From: Microvelia longipes
Taxonomy: Eukaryota; Arthropoda; Insecta; Hemiptera; Veliidae
NCBI GenBank assembly: GCA_018340805.1
Contig: JACMZG010001908.1
Coordinates: forward strand, 16,236,061 to 16,300,060
Direction of reading: 5' to 3'
DNA length: 64,000 bases
The translations under genes and the position numbers were made by a program. Below the pieces are notes generated by a model. That model saw nothing but the letters and a program-made list of their open reading frames with translations. It made no database searches and had not been told where the DNA came from. Shown piece by piece: positions 23,433 to 34,805 of this stretch. How positions within the stretch are numbered: the first letter of the stretch is position 1; each line of letters starts with the position of its first letter.

Positions 23433-25090
23433 TTTTTCTTATTTATACCGTATAGGTGTATATAGGAAATGTAATGAGTTTGGAATTAATTCAAAACCGG
23501 GATTTCACTTACAAAGTTGTCTGATTTTATGTGTGTGTATCTGTTATCATCTTAGCTCCCAGTGTATTTATGCTAAAAAGTTGAAACTTGCAAATATCAA
23601 TTTTTAAAATATAGTTGTGCTGTCTGGAATATAATGTTTTTATGGCGCCATTAACCGGAATTAATGACTCGGCAAATTTTCAAAAAATCATTAAGCGCAG
23701 AAAAATGTTTTGATCGGTTTGAGATTTAGCTTGTATGTAGTTTTGTATAAGACCAACATATGTGCCGCATGTTTGTTTGTCCCACACGTAGCTATAAGAG
23801 TATTGTGCCAAGTTTCATTACATTATCAGTTTTAATTTAATTTTTATCGTACGACTTGTATACCTATGTTAAAATTTGTAAACTATGTGTACTCTAATTT
23901 TTTTAATGCTTAAACCCGTAGGGTCATTTTGGCGTTTTCCCCTCACTCAAATCTCACTCAACTAATTAACCCCTGAGTTTGTACACATCCAATCATCTAG
24001 GAAGCACACCCTCCGTATATGGTGGCACATATGAATACTAGTAGTTCACAGTGTGTCTAGTTCATCTAGCCCAACCAGACTCTATCCAAACTCACTGCTC
24101 TGACTAGTGTCTGCGACAAGTTCACAGTGTGCCTAGACCAGCTAGACTCAGGCTAGGGTCACTGCTCTGGCTAGCGCCGACTACTAGTTCACTGTGTGCT
24201 TGGTTCATCTAGTCTTAATTAGCTCCTCTGATCACATTAGTCTCACTTAGCCTCGTCCTTACAGTCTCACCAATCTCATCAGTTCCTCTAGCATCACCAG
24301 ACTCTAGCTATGCTAACCGCTCTGGCCAGTCCAGCGCCACCCCACAAAGAACTCTAGCACCCTGTCTTCGAGAACCGAGCACTTTGTTCCTAGTCACTTA
24401 CGTTGTTCGTGTCGCCGCCATCACTTTCACTGACTAAGTTTTAAGACATAGAAAGCTCAGTACATCTTTTCGACCTTATCTCCCCCAGCCCGCAGAACAT
24501 TAACTTTTCGTGAGCTGGAGACAACGGAAACGTGGATCCAGACTTGTCTCAGTTGAAACAAGATCCAACCCCGCATTTGCGTATTAGTTGCCAAGGAAAC
24601 CACGTAAACCCCTGGCTGGGTTGGTCGGCCTTGAATTCAAGACCTCCCGAGTGTACTGTACAAGGGATAACCTCATATTAAGGTCCTCCCCCGGCTAGAT
24701 TTGAACCCTTGACCTCCAGGTCAAAAGGCGAACGCTCTACCACTGAGCTACCGGACTCGGTCTCTGTACTCTAATTAAATTAAAATAAATAATTCAACTA
24801 AGTTAATACTTAAACTTGGTATAAGTATATTCCTTTGGTTCCTTAGATTCCAAGTATATCTTCAGTTTTTGTTGTATCACAAATGTGAAGCAGCACCGAG
24901 CGAGGTCAGTGTTTAGGTGGGTGATCGCTGGGAATAAAACTAATGTAATTATTATCTGAGGACGTGCGAAGCAACTACAAAGACGTAGAGTACAAAACGT
25001 CATCAAAATTGCTGTACATATTTATTGATTTATATATTCTGAGGACGAGCGAAGCGAATCCTATGCGTTTGGATACCCCGTACCCAATCG
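23433..25090 (+). repeat. H5S family copy split by a SINE
   Basis: The hairpin half is 23433-23899 and the 5S half 24777-25090, interrupted by the SINE at 23900-24764. The 5S-like segment is at 24885-24936 (GTGAAGCAGCACCGAGC, GGTGGGTGATCGCTGGGAAT). It is followed by GGACGAGCGAAGCGAATCC and the outer-end motif CCCCGTACCCAATCG. The insertion shows that this H5S copy predates the SINE. Confidence 0.75.
23900..24764 (-). mobile_element. tRNA-headed SINE, 865 bp, with target duplication
   Basis: Read on the minus strand, the first 75 nt resemble a tRNA gene. There is an A box GTAGCTCAGTGG, a B-box-like GGTTCAAATCT about 35 nt further on, and the element ends in an A-run at 23900-23905. It is flanked by a perfect 12-bp duplication TGTACTCTAATT (23888-23899 and 24765-24776), as expected for target-primed reverse transcription. 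The cloverleaf pairs poorly in the acceptor and T stems, so this is not a functional tRNA gene. At 24046-24245 are three degenerate tandem units of about 70 bp starting AGTTCACAGTGTG. A 3'-end relative lies at 45078-45255. It is unusually long for a SINE. Confidence 0.8.
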
Positions 25091-27535
25091 TTTTTAGAAT
25101 TTACTCCTTAAAACTTTTAACAGTCAAGAACTAAGATCAAACTGCACAAATTTATAGGACTCAGAGTCAACGAGTTCTTTAAAAGAAATAGTACGCCATC
25201 CAGTTTATTATGTCTTCAAATTGGTTTTCTAATCAACTACTTCTTTAGGCATCCATACAACCTTGATCTATCACCATGCTTTGCTAATTTAAATGATTAA
25301 GTCGCGTGTAGTGTATCATTGATCTTTTTAAGGGGCCTTAATGATATGGCATTGCGGCTTCGTGGTTATGTGTTAGGGTTACGTTTCATGCTAAACTTAG
25401 TTTAACAAAAGCTTTTAGAAAAATTACTTTTTGGTTTTAAATGATAATGGTGTAAAAGTATCAATTTCTCTAATATTTATCCAAATTTATATTTTGCTTC
25501 TCTTAAATTATCGCTAGTTTATAGTTTTGACTCCCATAAGTGAGAAAAAGTGTACATTTTTCTCCCTTTTGTGGAGGGATAAAAGTGACCCTTTACTCTT
25601 AGTCTAAATACTAGACCTTTGTTAACTTAGTTCAGTAATATCCCTCGTGGCCTCCTATCAATGTCTTGTCCGCGATCAATGCTGTTTAACACTTATAATC
25701 ATTAGAAAACTTAATAAAATAGTTGATTAGATGTGAAATACTTTTCTGATTTTAATTTTGAAATCAATACTTCTTACAATACAATACAAAACAACCTTTA
25801 TTTACCAAAAGTAAAAAATTACAAATATATACAAAACTTAAAGCAAACAAATATAAAAAATTTTCAATGTACAGAATATATATAAAAAAAATAAATAAAA
25901 CTATGTACAATAGTTACAAATATAAAAATATTAAAAATATAAAAATATTTATAGAATAGTTACAAGTATGGTACAAATAATAATAATATAAATAAATAAA
26001 ATATTATACAAAATTATAGGTTCTCTGTTGTGACAAAAATAAATATTTATTAATTAGAATATAGTATTATTTTATAATTATGGCAACCACAAGGCAAAGC
26101 CTGTGTGTGGGTTATAATAGTTAGGAATATATTTATAAATTTGATATGTATGATATATAATTTGGTATGAGTATGACTATAAGAGAGAAAAAAATAAATA
26201 TCTATATATTGTATTGAAAATAATTATAATAGTTGGATTAATGAAATGAAAAATTTTTAAACCTTAGGATAGATTATTAATAATAAACTTAATAACTATT
26301 AAATAAATAAAATAGAAAAAATATTAAAAAAGTAGACATAATAAAGAATAATTAAAAAGTAAGTAAAAAATGATAAACTTTATTATAAATTAAAAAAAGG
26401 GTAACATTGTTGAAGACTTAAAATTAAAATTAAGGAACTAATAAATGAGACATAAACCAAGAGACTTTCGTTAGGAAAGATAAAAAAAATATATTAAACA
26501 AAGAGATCAATGAAGAAAAAAAATTGACCTAAAGAAATATAATAGTTAATAGCACATAAAAATATACATGCACACATACACACACACGCACATATATATA
26601 CACATACTTATGCACACGCATACATACATTCATATACACACACATACATACACTTACTTCGTATACACTTACATTCATATACACAACATACATACACACA
26701 ATATATATATAATTAACAATATGAAAATAGAGATAGTCTCATAATAAATTTAAGTATAAGTGTCGTGTATCAAATATTGCACAAGTTAAATTAATTGCAC
26801 TTAATAATAAAAGTTATCATTTTACAGCATTATTTGACAATAAAAATAGTAATAATGTTAAGGTTAAACAAATAATTTTTGGTAAATTAAAACTATATGC
26901 AAATAATAGTTATCAAGGAAATAACTGAGCAGAACGTTACGACTAATCATTAACAATATTACTTAAACTTAAGTCTAACAAGTTTGTAGTTAAATAAAAT
27001 AATATCTAATATGTGAAAAAAAAAACTAGTAATTATAGATACAATATTTTTATGATGCAAATGTACTGACTATAAAATAATGACTGTTTGTTTATAATAA
27101 TAATGACTGTTTGACTTGTTTATACTTGCTGTGGGCAAGGGAGGTAAAGAAAAAATAAACACTAATAGAAATACATAGAAATATATCTGTTTCAATATAT
27201 TATGTATTCTTTAACAAAAAGTAAGTGATGAAATGTTGGTTTATAGTTAGGTATGATGTCATGGTTTGTAATGGCTGTATAATTGAACGCTTTTAGTAAG
27301 GCGTTCCTTTATAATTCAAACCTCGTGACCGTCTCTGCCTTCTGGATCCCACTAATAGTGCCCGGTATCGGTATTACGAATGTTGGAAACAAAATGTTAC
27401 GAATATATGAAAGAATCTGTGGTTCTACAGGTAAAACTGTCACTAAGGATTTTTCGAAATGCTAACGTAAATATTTGCAATAGCAAAAGATTGTGATATT
27501 AATTGGTTTTTAATCGTTGGAAAAGATTAAAACGA
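25091..27535. other. A+T-rich stretch, low complexity from 25.77 to 26.74 kb
   Basis: From 25768 the sequence begins TACAATACAATACAAAACAA and continues as very A-rich low-complexity DNA, with a CA/TA-rich part at 26560-26705. The start could be the reverse of a LINE 3' tail, but no coding remnant supports this. A 60-codon frame at 27283-27465 has no recognised domain. Confidence 0.4.
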
Positions 27536-27642
27536 CTAGTCAGGTTATTGAATATGTACTAAAAACTTATACAAAAATTGGATTGATAAGCAAGAAAGTG
27601 CGCCATTTTAAAGAAAATTCGCCCTAATATCCGTGGTTCCAG
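27536..27642. mobile_element. CTGGCG-TIR MITE, right-end fragment
   Basis: ATTGGATTGATAAGCAAGAA, AAAGAAAATTCGCCC and a degraded end GTGGTTCCAG match the right end of the 58.5 kb copy. Confidence 0.5.
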
Positions 27643-27907
27643 AATTATTTTTAAGTTACAAACTTAAATATTGTAAATAGGACGATACATAAATAGCGTC
27701 GGTACCCAGATATGGATGAGAGAACCCTTTGTGTAGTTTTTTCCACTCCGGACCAGTTAAATTGGATTCAGCACTCCAAAAAACATCGAAAACAACATCC
27801 TACTCCAGCTATGTTATTTTCGACCGTACTTTAGGTTATCCAACTCGACTTTAGACCGCTTTTAAACCCTTCTCCTGGTTAAAAAATTCAACCCTTAATT
27901 GTACTGA

Positions 27908-27922
27908 TATATATGCATATAT

Positions 27923-28007
<85 letters not shown>

Positions 28008-28013
28008 TATAAT
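27908..28013. repeat. (AT)n microsatellite
   Basis: About 105 bp of TA repeats abutting the hairpin end of the next H5S copy. Confidence 0.95.
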
Positions 28014-28615
28014 ACTTTTCCTCAATTATGCCGTAGGTTCATAGGAAAAGTATTGTGCTTGCAAAAAATCCAAAATTGGGATGTCACGAGAATTATCCGT
28101 TTCAGTGGTTTTACAAAGTTGTTTTTCTGTATGTGTGTGCGTGTGTGTTATCATCGGAGCTCCTAGTGTATTTATGTTAGAGTTGAAACACTGTAGAAAA
28201 ATCAATTTACCGCTGTAGTTGTGTTATTCAGAAAATATTTTTTTAATACGTCACTAACCCTGACGAAGATAATGATAATGCAGATAATGACTCAGCGAAA
28301 ATATCTAAAAATCATTAACACGGAAAAATAATGTAATCGTTTTGATATTTGGCACGCATGTGACCATGTATTAGTCTAAAAAATATTTTATGTTTCATCT
28401 CATTATCAGCATTAGTACAATTTTTATCAATTGACTTGTGTACGTTTTTGAAAAATTGTAAAAAATGAGCAAATGATCTAATTGAGTTTAAATTTGGTCT
28501 AAGTGTATACCTTTACTTAAGAAAAAATTAATATAAAATTATTGACCAAACTATTTAAACTATATAATTTTATGAGGAAATGGTCAGATAGGTAAAGAAA
28601 ACACAAAATTTGAGC

Positions 28616-28643
28616 TTTCGGCCGTAAATTAGGCCTTCATCAG
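28616..28643 (-). ncRNA. hammerhead-ribozyme-like core, left arm
   Basis: On the minus strand: CTGATGA (28637-28643), stem GGCC, loop TAATTTAC, stem GGCC, then GAAA (28616-28619) and GCTC. This matches the conserved catalytic core order of hammerhead ribozymes. A cleavable NUH would be the CTC after GAAAG, implying a very short stem III. Confidence 0.5.
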
Positions 28644-28945
28644 AAGTAGTTTTATTCCAAACTGAATCAGATAACACATAAAAATAAAACATTAGTTATA
28701 TTAATCTAACAATAGCTAACTGTGTATACCATCGGAGAACGACACCTCATCTTTGCAGCGTAATGAAGAATATTTCTAATAACATGAAAAAGCTGGCTGC
28801 TGCTAGGAATCACAAGGTATTTTTGCTACGCTGCAAAGATGAGGTGTCGTTCTCCGATGGTATACACAGTTAGCTATTGTTAGATTAATATAACTAATGT
28901 TTTATTTTTATGTGTTATCTGATTCAGTTTGGAATAAAACTACTT

Positions 28946-28977
28946 CTGATGAAGGTCTAATTTACGGCCGAAAGCTC
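28946..28977 (+). ncRNA. hammerhead-ribozyme-like core, right arm
   Basis: CTGATGA at 28946-28952, stem II GGTC with GGCC (one G-T pair), GAAA at 28970-28973, then GCTC. It differs from the left arm by one base in stem II, and that base keeps the pairing. Confidence 0.5.
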
Positions 28978-29310
28978 AAATTTTGTGTTTTCTTTACCTA
29001 TCTGACCATTTCCTCATAAAATTATATAGTTTACTTAAGACATTAGTACACTAAGTTTAGTTTTAATACGACAAGTATATCCATGATTTGTTTGGATCAT
29101 ACAAGTTAAGCAGCATTGAGCGTAGTCCGTGCTGTATGGGTGACCGATGAGAATGAAACGGTTGCTGCAGTATACATTTGACGAATTGTATATTCTGAGG
29201 ACGAGCGACGCGACTCCGAAGCATGGATGATGAGCGTAGCGAATGCGATGTGGTGGGGAGAAGTTCCGAGGTATCCCGTACCCGATTTTTTATGTACATA
29301 AAGTTTAGCG

Positions 29311-29450
29311 AAACGAATCTTTATATCCCTTATAGTGTTTTTCGTGATCAGGGACCTCTGAAACATATTTTGTGTTCTCTCTTATTATCCTCCACCACAT
29401 GAGCCGTCTCATTAGCGAAATTTTTCAAATAAAACTCCCTAAAAGGAATC
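29311..29450 (-). repeat. fragment of repeat family F
   Basis: CGTGATCAGGGACCTCTG, ACATGAGCCGTCTCATTAGC and CTCCCTAAAAGGAA-like text match the outer part of family F at 34.7 kb. Confidence 0.5.
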
Positions 29451-29965
29451 GCAAAAATATAGTAATTATAGCTTTGAGTCCTTTGTACAGAACTAAATAT
29501 AAAATGTAAGAATTAGTGCAAAATTATGTTCTTCTTTAAAAAATTATGAGCAATTAAATGTGAATTAGTTCCGAGCTGTTAGGAAAAGAGAAAAGCATGC
29601 ACTGCTTCTACTGGTAGTTTTCTTTTAGTCTAGTCTCTGAAAATTTAAATGACATTTTACTTCCTTTGTTTAACTTAGAGAAAGTGTCATGGTAGAGGCC
29701 AAATTACTCTAATCCTGGATTGCAAGGCGAAATAATTATACCTAGGTGTTATATTACTTTTGCCTTAAATATTACATAATGAAATACATCAAAAAACTTA
29801 TAACTCCCTGAAGTTGAATGATATGACTAGATTACTTATTTATGATTTATTAAATTAATTAACAATTTATAAACACAAAAACATACAGAATAAAATAACA
29901 AATTATTCTACGGATACGTGTTATTTTATTAGTCACTATTATTTTTATTTTGTATTTTTTTATAG
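29451..29965. other. A+T-rich stretch, nothing recognised
   Basis: No gene or repeat end is supported. Confidence 0.4.
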
Positions 29966-30009
29966 TTTATAACATGGGCGTCCGCGGGGGGTCATACGGG
30001 TTACTTGAA

Positions 30010-30448
30010 CCCCCCCCCCCCCCTGGAAAATCAGTAAAGTTATATTAACTCGCACTGCAAAATCAGAAAAAAATTAATTGTTATTCTGCATTTATTCATA
30101 AAAATAACTTAATTAATTAATTTCTAAAAAAATAATTTTATTTAATTTATTAAATTATTTTTTTATTTTAATTTTTAAAAAATATAATTAAACTGGTAAT
30201 GCGTTGCATCAGGAACTCATGTCAAAATAAAACATCAAATACAGTCTATTACCAACAGGCTTACTTCGCTGGCTAAGTGGGATAGCTTAGCTCGAAGAAA
30301 TTAATGAAGACTTCGCTTGCAATAAGCAAAAGAGGCTCGCTCCCCCCCCCTTGGAAAATCAGAAAATTTAGATTAACCCGCACTGCAATTCAGAAAAAAG
30401 TTAATTGTTATTCTGCATTTTTTCATAAAAATAACTTAATTAATTAAT
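30010..30448. repeat. direct duplication of about 110 bp around a 220-bp spacer
   Basis: The copy at 30010-30121 (poly-C, TGGAAAATCAG, TTGTTATTCTGCATTTATTC) recurs at 30341-30448 with few changes. Both begin at a poly-C run and share the CTTAATTAATTAAT end. They may be parts of the SINE whose tRNA-like head lies at 30537-30603. Confidence 0.65.
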
Positions 30449-30469
30449 GTATAATAAATAAATTAATTT

Positions 30470-30605
30470 AATTTATATTTAATTAGGTCCTAAATTTTGA
30501 TTAAACCCAGATTCCCTCGCATGAAAAATCTAGAGGCCCCGATCGGGATCGAACCCAGACTGTTTGGGGGGCAGGCGAGCTTGCTAACCATTACTGGCAA
30601 CCCCA
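30470..30605 (-). mobile_element. second tRNA-headed SINE, head region
   Basis: Minus strand: an A-box-like TGGTTAGCAAGC at about 30585 and a perfect B box GGTTCGATCCC near 30548, in a context GGGGTTGCCAG to GATCGGGGCC. The sequence differs from the 24.7 kb SINE, so it is a separate family. Its 3' boundary is uncertain and may include the poly-C duplications down to about 30.0 kb. Confidence 0.55.
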
Positions 30606-31367
30606 ATTTAAGTCTAATTGTTTATGTTTATTTACCCAAAAGCCAAAGGTCCCATTTAAAAGTTTCTTAAAAGGCTGTCGTAAAAAGGCAACCTTAGACA
30701 TGGACATACTGTCAAGGAGTATATATGTATATCCTATGTTGTATAGTATGTATGCGCATTAATACCGTCGTTGTCGTTAAGAAGTGCAGAAACTAATTCT
30801 CTAGACATAATTTTATGTACCAGGTAGATTCAGTCTATTCAACCCGTGTAGTGAAGTAATTACTGGTATACACTGTTGTCATACCTGCGACGAACTATAA
30901 CTGATCTAGTTCGAACTATTCTGCTGCCCCCTTTTGCCGATCTAAACATTGCTCTAATTTGTGTAGGTTAATCATATTGTCAATCCAAATCAATATGAAT
31001 GTCTGTTATACCAATCTAGTATACATGACATAGCGTTATTCAGTAAATGATTTAATAGTCTATTTTATCATCAGTATCAGTTCAGTTAGTTGGGTATTCA
31101 CCTCGACATGCCTGACCTCTCTCAACTAGGGGAGTTATTCCTCTCAACTCATCGCGTCTATTATGGCAATGAAATCGCTGTATTTCGTATCTTGAATGCG
31201 AGTTGTTTACTACTAGAACAAGTAACAGGTGTTTTCATCTCTTTTGACTATATTGACACTACATTATCTAAGATCTGACCTTTAAAACACTTAAAACTTA
31301 CTTATAATTTTAATTATTTATTAAAATAACGTTAAATCCGAGTGTACTTTTTAGATGCTCCAACATT

Positions 31368-31527
31368 AAGACCCGTATTCAAAGACATTTTCCTTACCTA
31401 AACCTAACATTTTCCTTAAGGACTTCTTAAGGCTTCCTTAAGCAGGCCTAACATTTTCCTTACCTAAACTGTAAAAAAAATTTTAGTTGAGAAAAATATT
31501 GGGAAAATGTCTTTGAATACAGGCCTA
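31368..31527. mobile_element. about 160-bp MITE, GTATTCAAAGACATTTTCC ends
   Basis: The left end CCGTATTCAAAGACATTTTC and right end GGAAAATGTCTTTGAATACA are inverted repeats of at least 20 bp. Internally it has direct repeats CCTAACATTTTCCTTA. A single right end of the same family lies at about 3799-3835. The target duplication is unclear. Confidence 0.6.
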
Positions 31528-31889
31528 AATCCATGCAGACTTTAAAAAATGGTCTCTAGCCCCTATTAAATTAATTGTTGCAATTTCAAGTTTACCAATA
31601 TAATTTTTGTATAAATTACCAAAAATTGGTTATTTTGTTACCTCTTTTTGCAAGTATAAAAAGCTAAACATAAGCATACAATAATAATAATTAATCTTTA
31701 TTTGCTTATAACATAAGTTTTTTACAAAGAAGTTTTAACAATTAGATTAACGATGTTTTCTAATTTCAAAAATAAAATTTAAACTTAATCCTTTCGATAC
31801 ATTAGGGCATGCCATCATAATCCTTATTTTAGAAACAATTTTTTTTTAAATTTGATACTAATGCCATCTTAATTTGGTACTTTTTCATT

Positions 31890-31969
31890 AAGCTATTGTT
31901 TGACATATAACATATTTTATTCTTGTGGTTTCAACAAAAAGCAATATTATATGTCAAACAATAGCTTAA
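31890..31969. repeat. inverted repeat with 22-bp perfect arms
   Basis: AAGCTATTGTTTGACATATA and its complement TATATGTCAAACAATAGCTT are separated by a loop of about 35 bp. It is probably a tiny MITE or foldback; no target duplication resolved. Confidence 0.65.
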
Positions 31970-32356
31970 AATGAAAAGTTACAAGAGAAGGGACAGACCA
32001 TTATTGAAAGTCTAGGAATATTTTTTCCTCTATTTTAATGGATTTATAATGCATCTTAAATTTTTTAATAATTTTTCGTTGCATATGAAATGTTCCATCC
32101 GGTATATAATGAAAGTTAAAAACAGCACGTAAGGAAGGATCGATGCAACATTTTGTTGGCTCCCGGGACAATTGACAGTCCCTTGGCCACCGGGTCTTGT
32201 CCTCGCACCCTTTAGGATAACATTTAACTACTTAGTAACTATAAGCGAGTAAAACGGTGAACTACTCAGACAATTAATTAGGAGTAATGAAATGTATAAA
32301 AAAGTAAACAACATGAAAACGGCAGCAGTTCTGTTTTAACGTGTGTGTATGTATGT

Positions 32357-32370
32357 ATTATGTATGTATA

Positions 32371-32452
<82 letters not shown>

Positions 32453-32475
32453 TATATATATACATATATATAATA
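32357..32475. repeat. (AT)n microsatellite
   Basis: About 120 bp of TA repeats. Confidence 0.95.
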
Positions 32476-33234
32476 AATATTAACCTTCACTAAACTTTAA
32501 TTGTGTTTTAAACTTTACTACAAAAGTTTAAAATAAAGCTCTTAATTAAGTAAATTCATGTTGTAAGTTTTATAAGACAAGCTAATGGAATTGGTCTCTG
32601 CATTACAAGCATGGAAAATTTTGTGTTTATTTCCTACAATTAATATAATTAGACGCCTGACTTAATATATTTTTCGCGAATGTTAGGTCATTGAACTATG
32701 TCAAAATGTTATTTTTTTATAATCTCAAATAACCTAAAGAGAGGCCTTCCTTGTCTTAGCCGCTCCGCTTCACTCTTGGCTGTTTCGCAGCGTCAAATTA
32801 AAAAGTGGGGGCTGCTTCGCGGCCCCCACGATTTAATATGGATTTCATGGCGTTCTAAAGTTATTCTACACGGTACGAATAAAAAAAAATCAGCCAAGGA
32901 TAGGCCGATGCAATTATTTTGTAAAGTTAGCAGCGCTGTCTGATAAAAGGTTATATATGATTTTCAATTTCAAAACAATCCCCTAACTATATGGAGAATT
33001 TGACGAAAAATTATTTTATTTAAATTTGTTATATATTTAAGGCAAAATTATTAGCGTTTAGTTTAAACTGTATGTTTTTCAAAATAAATTAACTCTTAAA
33101 AATCATTTTCCATTGATAAAAGTTAGTTTATATAAAAAATCTCATTAAAAATTGTAAAAGTTTAGAAAATGTGACGGGAACTCAAAAATTCACCATGAGT
33201 TAGCCTACAAGTTATCTTTGTTCTTTGTTGAGGT
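32476..33234. other. A+T-rich stretch with a G+C-rich hairpin
   Basis: No gene is supported. At 32806-32830 GTGGGGGC, TGCTTCGCG, GCCCCCAC forms a stable hairpin. The 81-codon frame across it has no recognised domain. Confidence 0.4.
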
Positions 33235-33400
33235 TTAGATTTGCAACTTCGGATTTGCTTCGCTCTTCCTCAAGATGTAGATCACTGTATGATGCGGTAC
33301 GTCTTAGGGTTCGCTTCGCTTGTCTACAGGTACTAAAAACGTCAGTTTTATACTCAACGGTCAGTTATCTATCTAATTGATCAAAGCTGCTTAGTATTAA
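33235..33400 (-). repeat. H5S family, diverged 5S-side fragment
   Basis: GGATTTGCTTCGCTCTTCCT and CGCTTCGCTTGTCTACAGG mark the distal motifs. A degraded 5S-like part sits at 33357-33396 (CAACGGTCAGTTATCTATC and GCTGCTTAGT). Confidence 0.5.
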
Positions 33401-33474
33401 ATATCATTAGCTATGCCTGAGAAACAGACAGTATGATAAAAATCTTAAACGTTTACGGATTACTAAATAAAAAA

Positions 33475-33935
33475 TTGGGTAGGGGTTCCTCCGAACTTTA
33501 TCTTGTCGCATTAAATTTGCTACACTCATCCTCACTACTTCGGACTCGCTTTGCTCGTCCTCATATGTGTTAAACTTTTATACGACTACATGCGTGTTAT
33601 CTCGAATCGAACAAAAAAATTTTTCGTGTTCTATGCATTTTCGATATTTTCGCTGAATCATTATTGCATGTTAATGACATAAAAAAATATTTTCCGGATA
33701 GCACAACTGCACCTAAAGATTGATTTTTGTGCCAAGTTTTGACTCTTTAGCATAAATACACTAGGAGCTTCGATGATAACAGACAGACACACACATACAG
33801 ACAACTTTGTGAAAACCACTTACGAGGCCTTAAAGACTCCTTAAACTAATAATTCAGGTAATATCCAAGTTTCGGATTTTATTACAATTACAATACTTTT
33901 CCTTCACACTACGGTATAATTGAGGAAAAGAAATA
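33475..33935 (-). repeat. H5S family copy, 5S part deleted
   Basis: The outer end GGGTAGGGGTTCCTCCG and GGACTCGCTTTGCTCGTCC join directly to the body (ATGACATAAAAAAATATTTT, GATGATAACAGACAGACACA). The copy then runs to the hairpin end, TACTTTTCC to TTGAGGAAAAG at 33892-33931. Confidence 0.7.
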
Positions 33936-34309
33936 ATTTAAATAAATTATTTTTGATTATGTATATTTCGTTGGTTTCAGGTCGCAGTCTCAGGATCACT
34001 CTTATTTTGTCCAGACTTCTCGTGTCAGCTAATAATCCCAAGGTATGTCATGTCAATGTATTCTAATTATTTGTACGACTTAAAGGGGGTGCTGTTGAGC
34101 TTTTTGTAGGACTTCAATGAAAAATTTCTTAAACGCGATTTTATAACACGCGCCGTCAAAAGAATGTTGTTTGAACCTTTGTTAAAATAAAAATACACAC
34201 TTTGTGTTTAAGCATAATATAAAAAATCTATAGTATCTCTATTCCTAATATTCCTGGTAGTATTCTATAAAATAATTTGGTTTTTCTTTTCTATGGAGAA
34301 ACATAAGTG

Positions 34310-34484
34310 TGACTTTTAATACTTATATCCAGTGGCAGACTGAGCCAAAAAGGCCTAAGGATTCTTTGACCTTGAAATTTACCCATTTCTTGTAAATTTT
34401 GCTGACTCAACAAACCGACGTAACAACTAACTGGTTTTCAATAGGGTTTCTGTTCTCACTATGAATATATATATATATATATAA

Positions 34485-34522
<38 letters not shown>

Positions 34523-34535
34523 AATATATATATAT

Positions 34536-34583
<48 letters not shown>

Positions 34584-34601
34584 TAATTATATATATTATA
34601 T

Positions 34602-34643
<42 letters not shown>

Positions 34644-34805
34644 ATATATATAATATATATATACATTCATACAAAGTTTTGCGAAGCGTATTTTTTCCTG
34701 GTCAGAGACCTCTGGAACGGATTTTGAAACACTCCCGAGTGACCCCCCTCCACTTGAGCCATCTTATTAGCGATTTGTTTAATAGAAAATTCGCTAAGAA
34801 AAGTA
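34310..34805 (-). repeat. repeat family F copy with internal (AT)n
   Basis: Motifs in order: TTGACCTTGAAATTTACC, TTTGCTGACTCAACAAACCG, GGTTTTCAATAGGGTTTCTG, the (AT)n tract, TTTTTTCCTGGTCAGAGACC, ACGGATTTTGAAACACTCC, then CATCTTATTAGCGAT. The same order occurs inverted at 35727-36060. No coding capacity. Confidence 0.7.
34463..34665. repeat. (AT)n microsatellite inside family F
   Basis: About 200 bp of interrupted TA repeats at the same internal position as the tract in the 35.7 kb copy. Confidence 0.95.

Larger units (their letters stand above)
28522..29032. mobile_element. Penelope-like inverted pLTR pair with hammerhead cores
   Basis: Two nearly identical 204-bp arms (28557-28760 and 28829-29032) stand inverted around a 68-bp centre. 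A 35-bp extension (28522-28556) occurs on one side only, and the insert is flanked by ACTTAAG (28515-28521 and 29033-29039). Each arm has a hammerhead-type core: CTGATGA, a GGCC/GGCC stem (GGTC/GGCC with a G-T wobble in the right arm), GAAA, then GCTC. Inverted terminal repeats, a one-sided extension of about 34 bp and hammerhead motifs are known traits of Penelope-like elements. No reverse transcriptase or GIY-YIG sequence is present. Ribozyme activity is not shown by sequence alone, since stems I and III are weak. Confidence 0.7.
28011..29310 (+). repeat. H5S family copy split by a Penelope-like insertion
   Basis: The hairpin half is 28011-28521 (TACTTTTCCTCAATTATGCC, GTAGG, TTCATAGGAAAAGTA) and the 5S half resumes at 29040. 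The 5S-like segment is at 29104-29153 (GTTAAGCAGCATTGAGC, GTATGGGTGACCG). Downstream it has GGACGAGCGACGCGACTCCG, GAGCGTAGCGAATGCGATG and the outer end GAGGTATCCCGTACCCG. It is the most complete copy for the distal boundary. Confidence 0.8.
30610..32345. other. A+T-rich stretch with one MITE and one inverted repeat
   Basis: Apart from the MITE at 31368-31527 and the inverted repeat at 31890-31969, nothing is recognised. A 62-codon frame at 31090-31278 has no known domain. Confidence 0.4.

Noticed and set aside
24690..24762. tRNA gene on the minus strand
   Set aside because: A and B boxes are present but the acceptor and T stems pair poorly, and the sequence is the head of an 865-bp retroposed unit with A-tail and target duplication.
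32698..32943. 81-codon frame containing a G+C-rich hairpin
   Set aside because: No recognisable domain, and the G+C-rich part is explained by a short inverted repeat.
34427..34666. 79-codon Ile/Tyr frame
   Set aside because: Translation of an (AT)n microsatellite; the same applies at 8082-8270, 8609-8878, 19942-20124 and 57851-58093.
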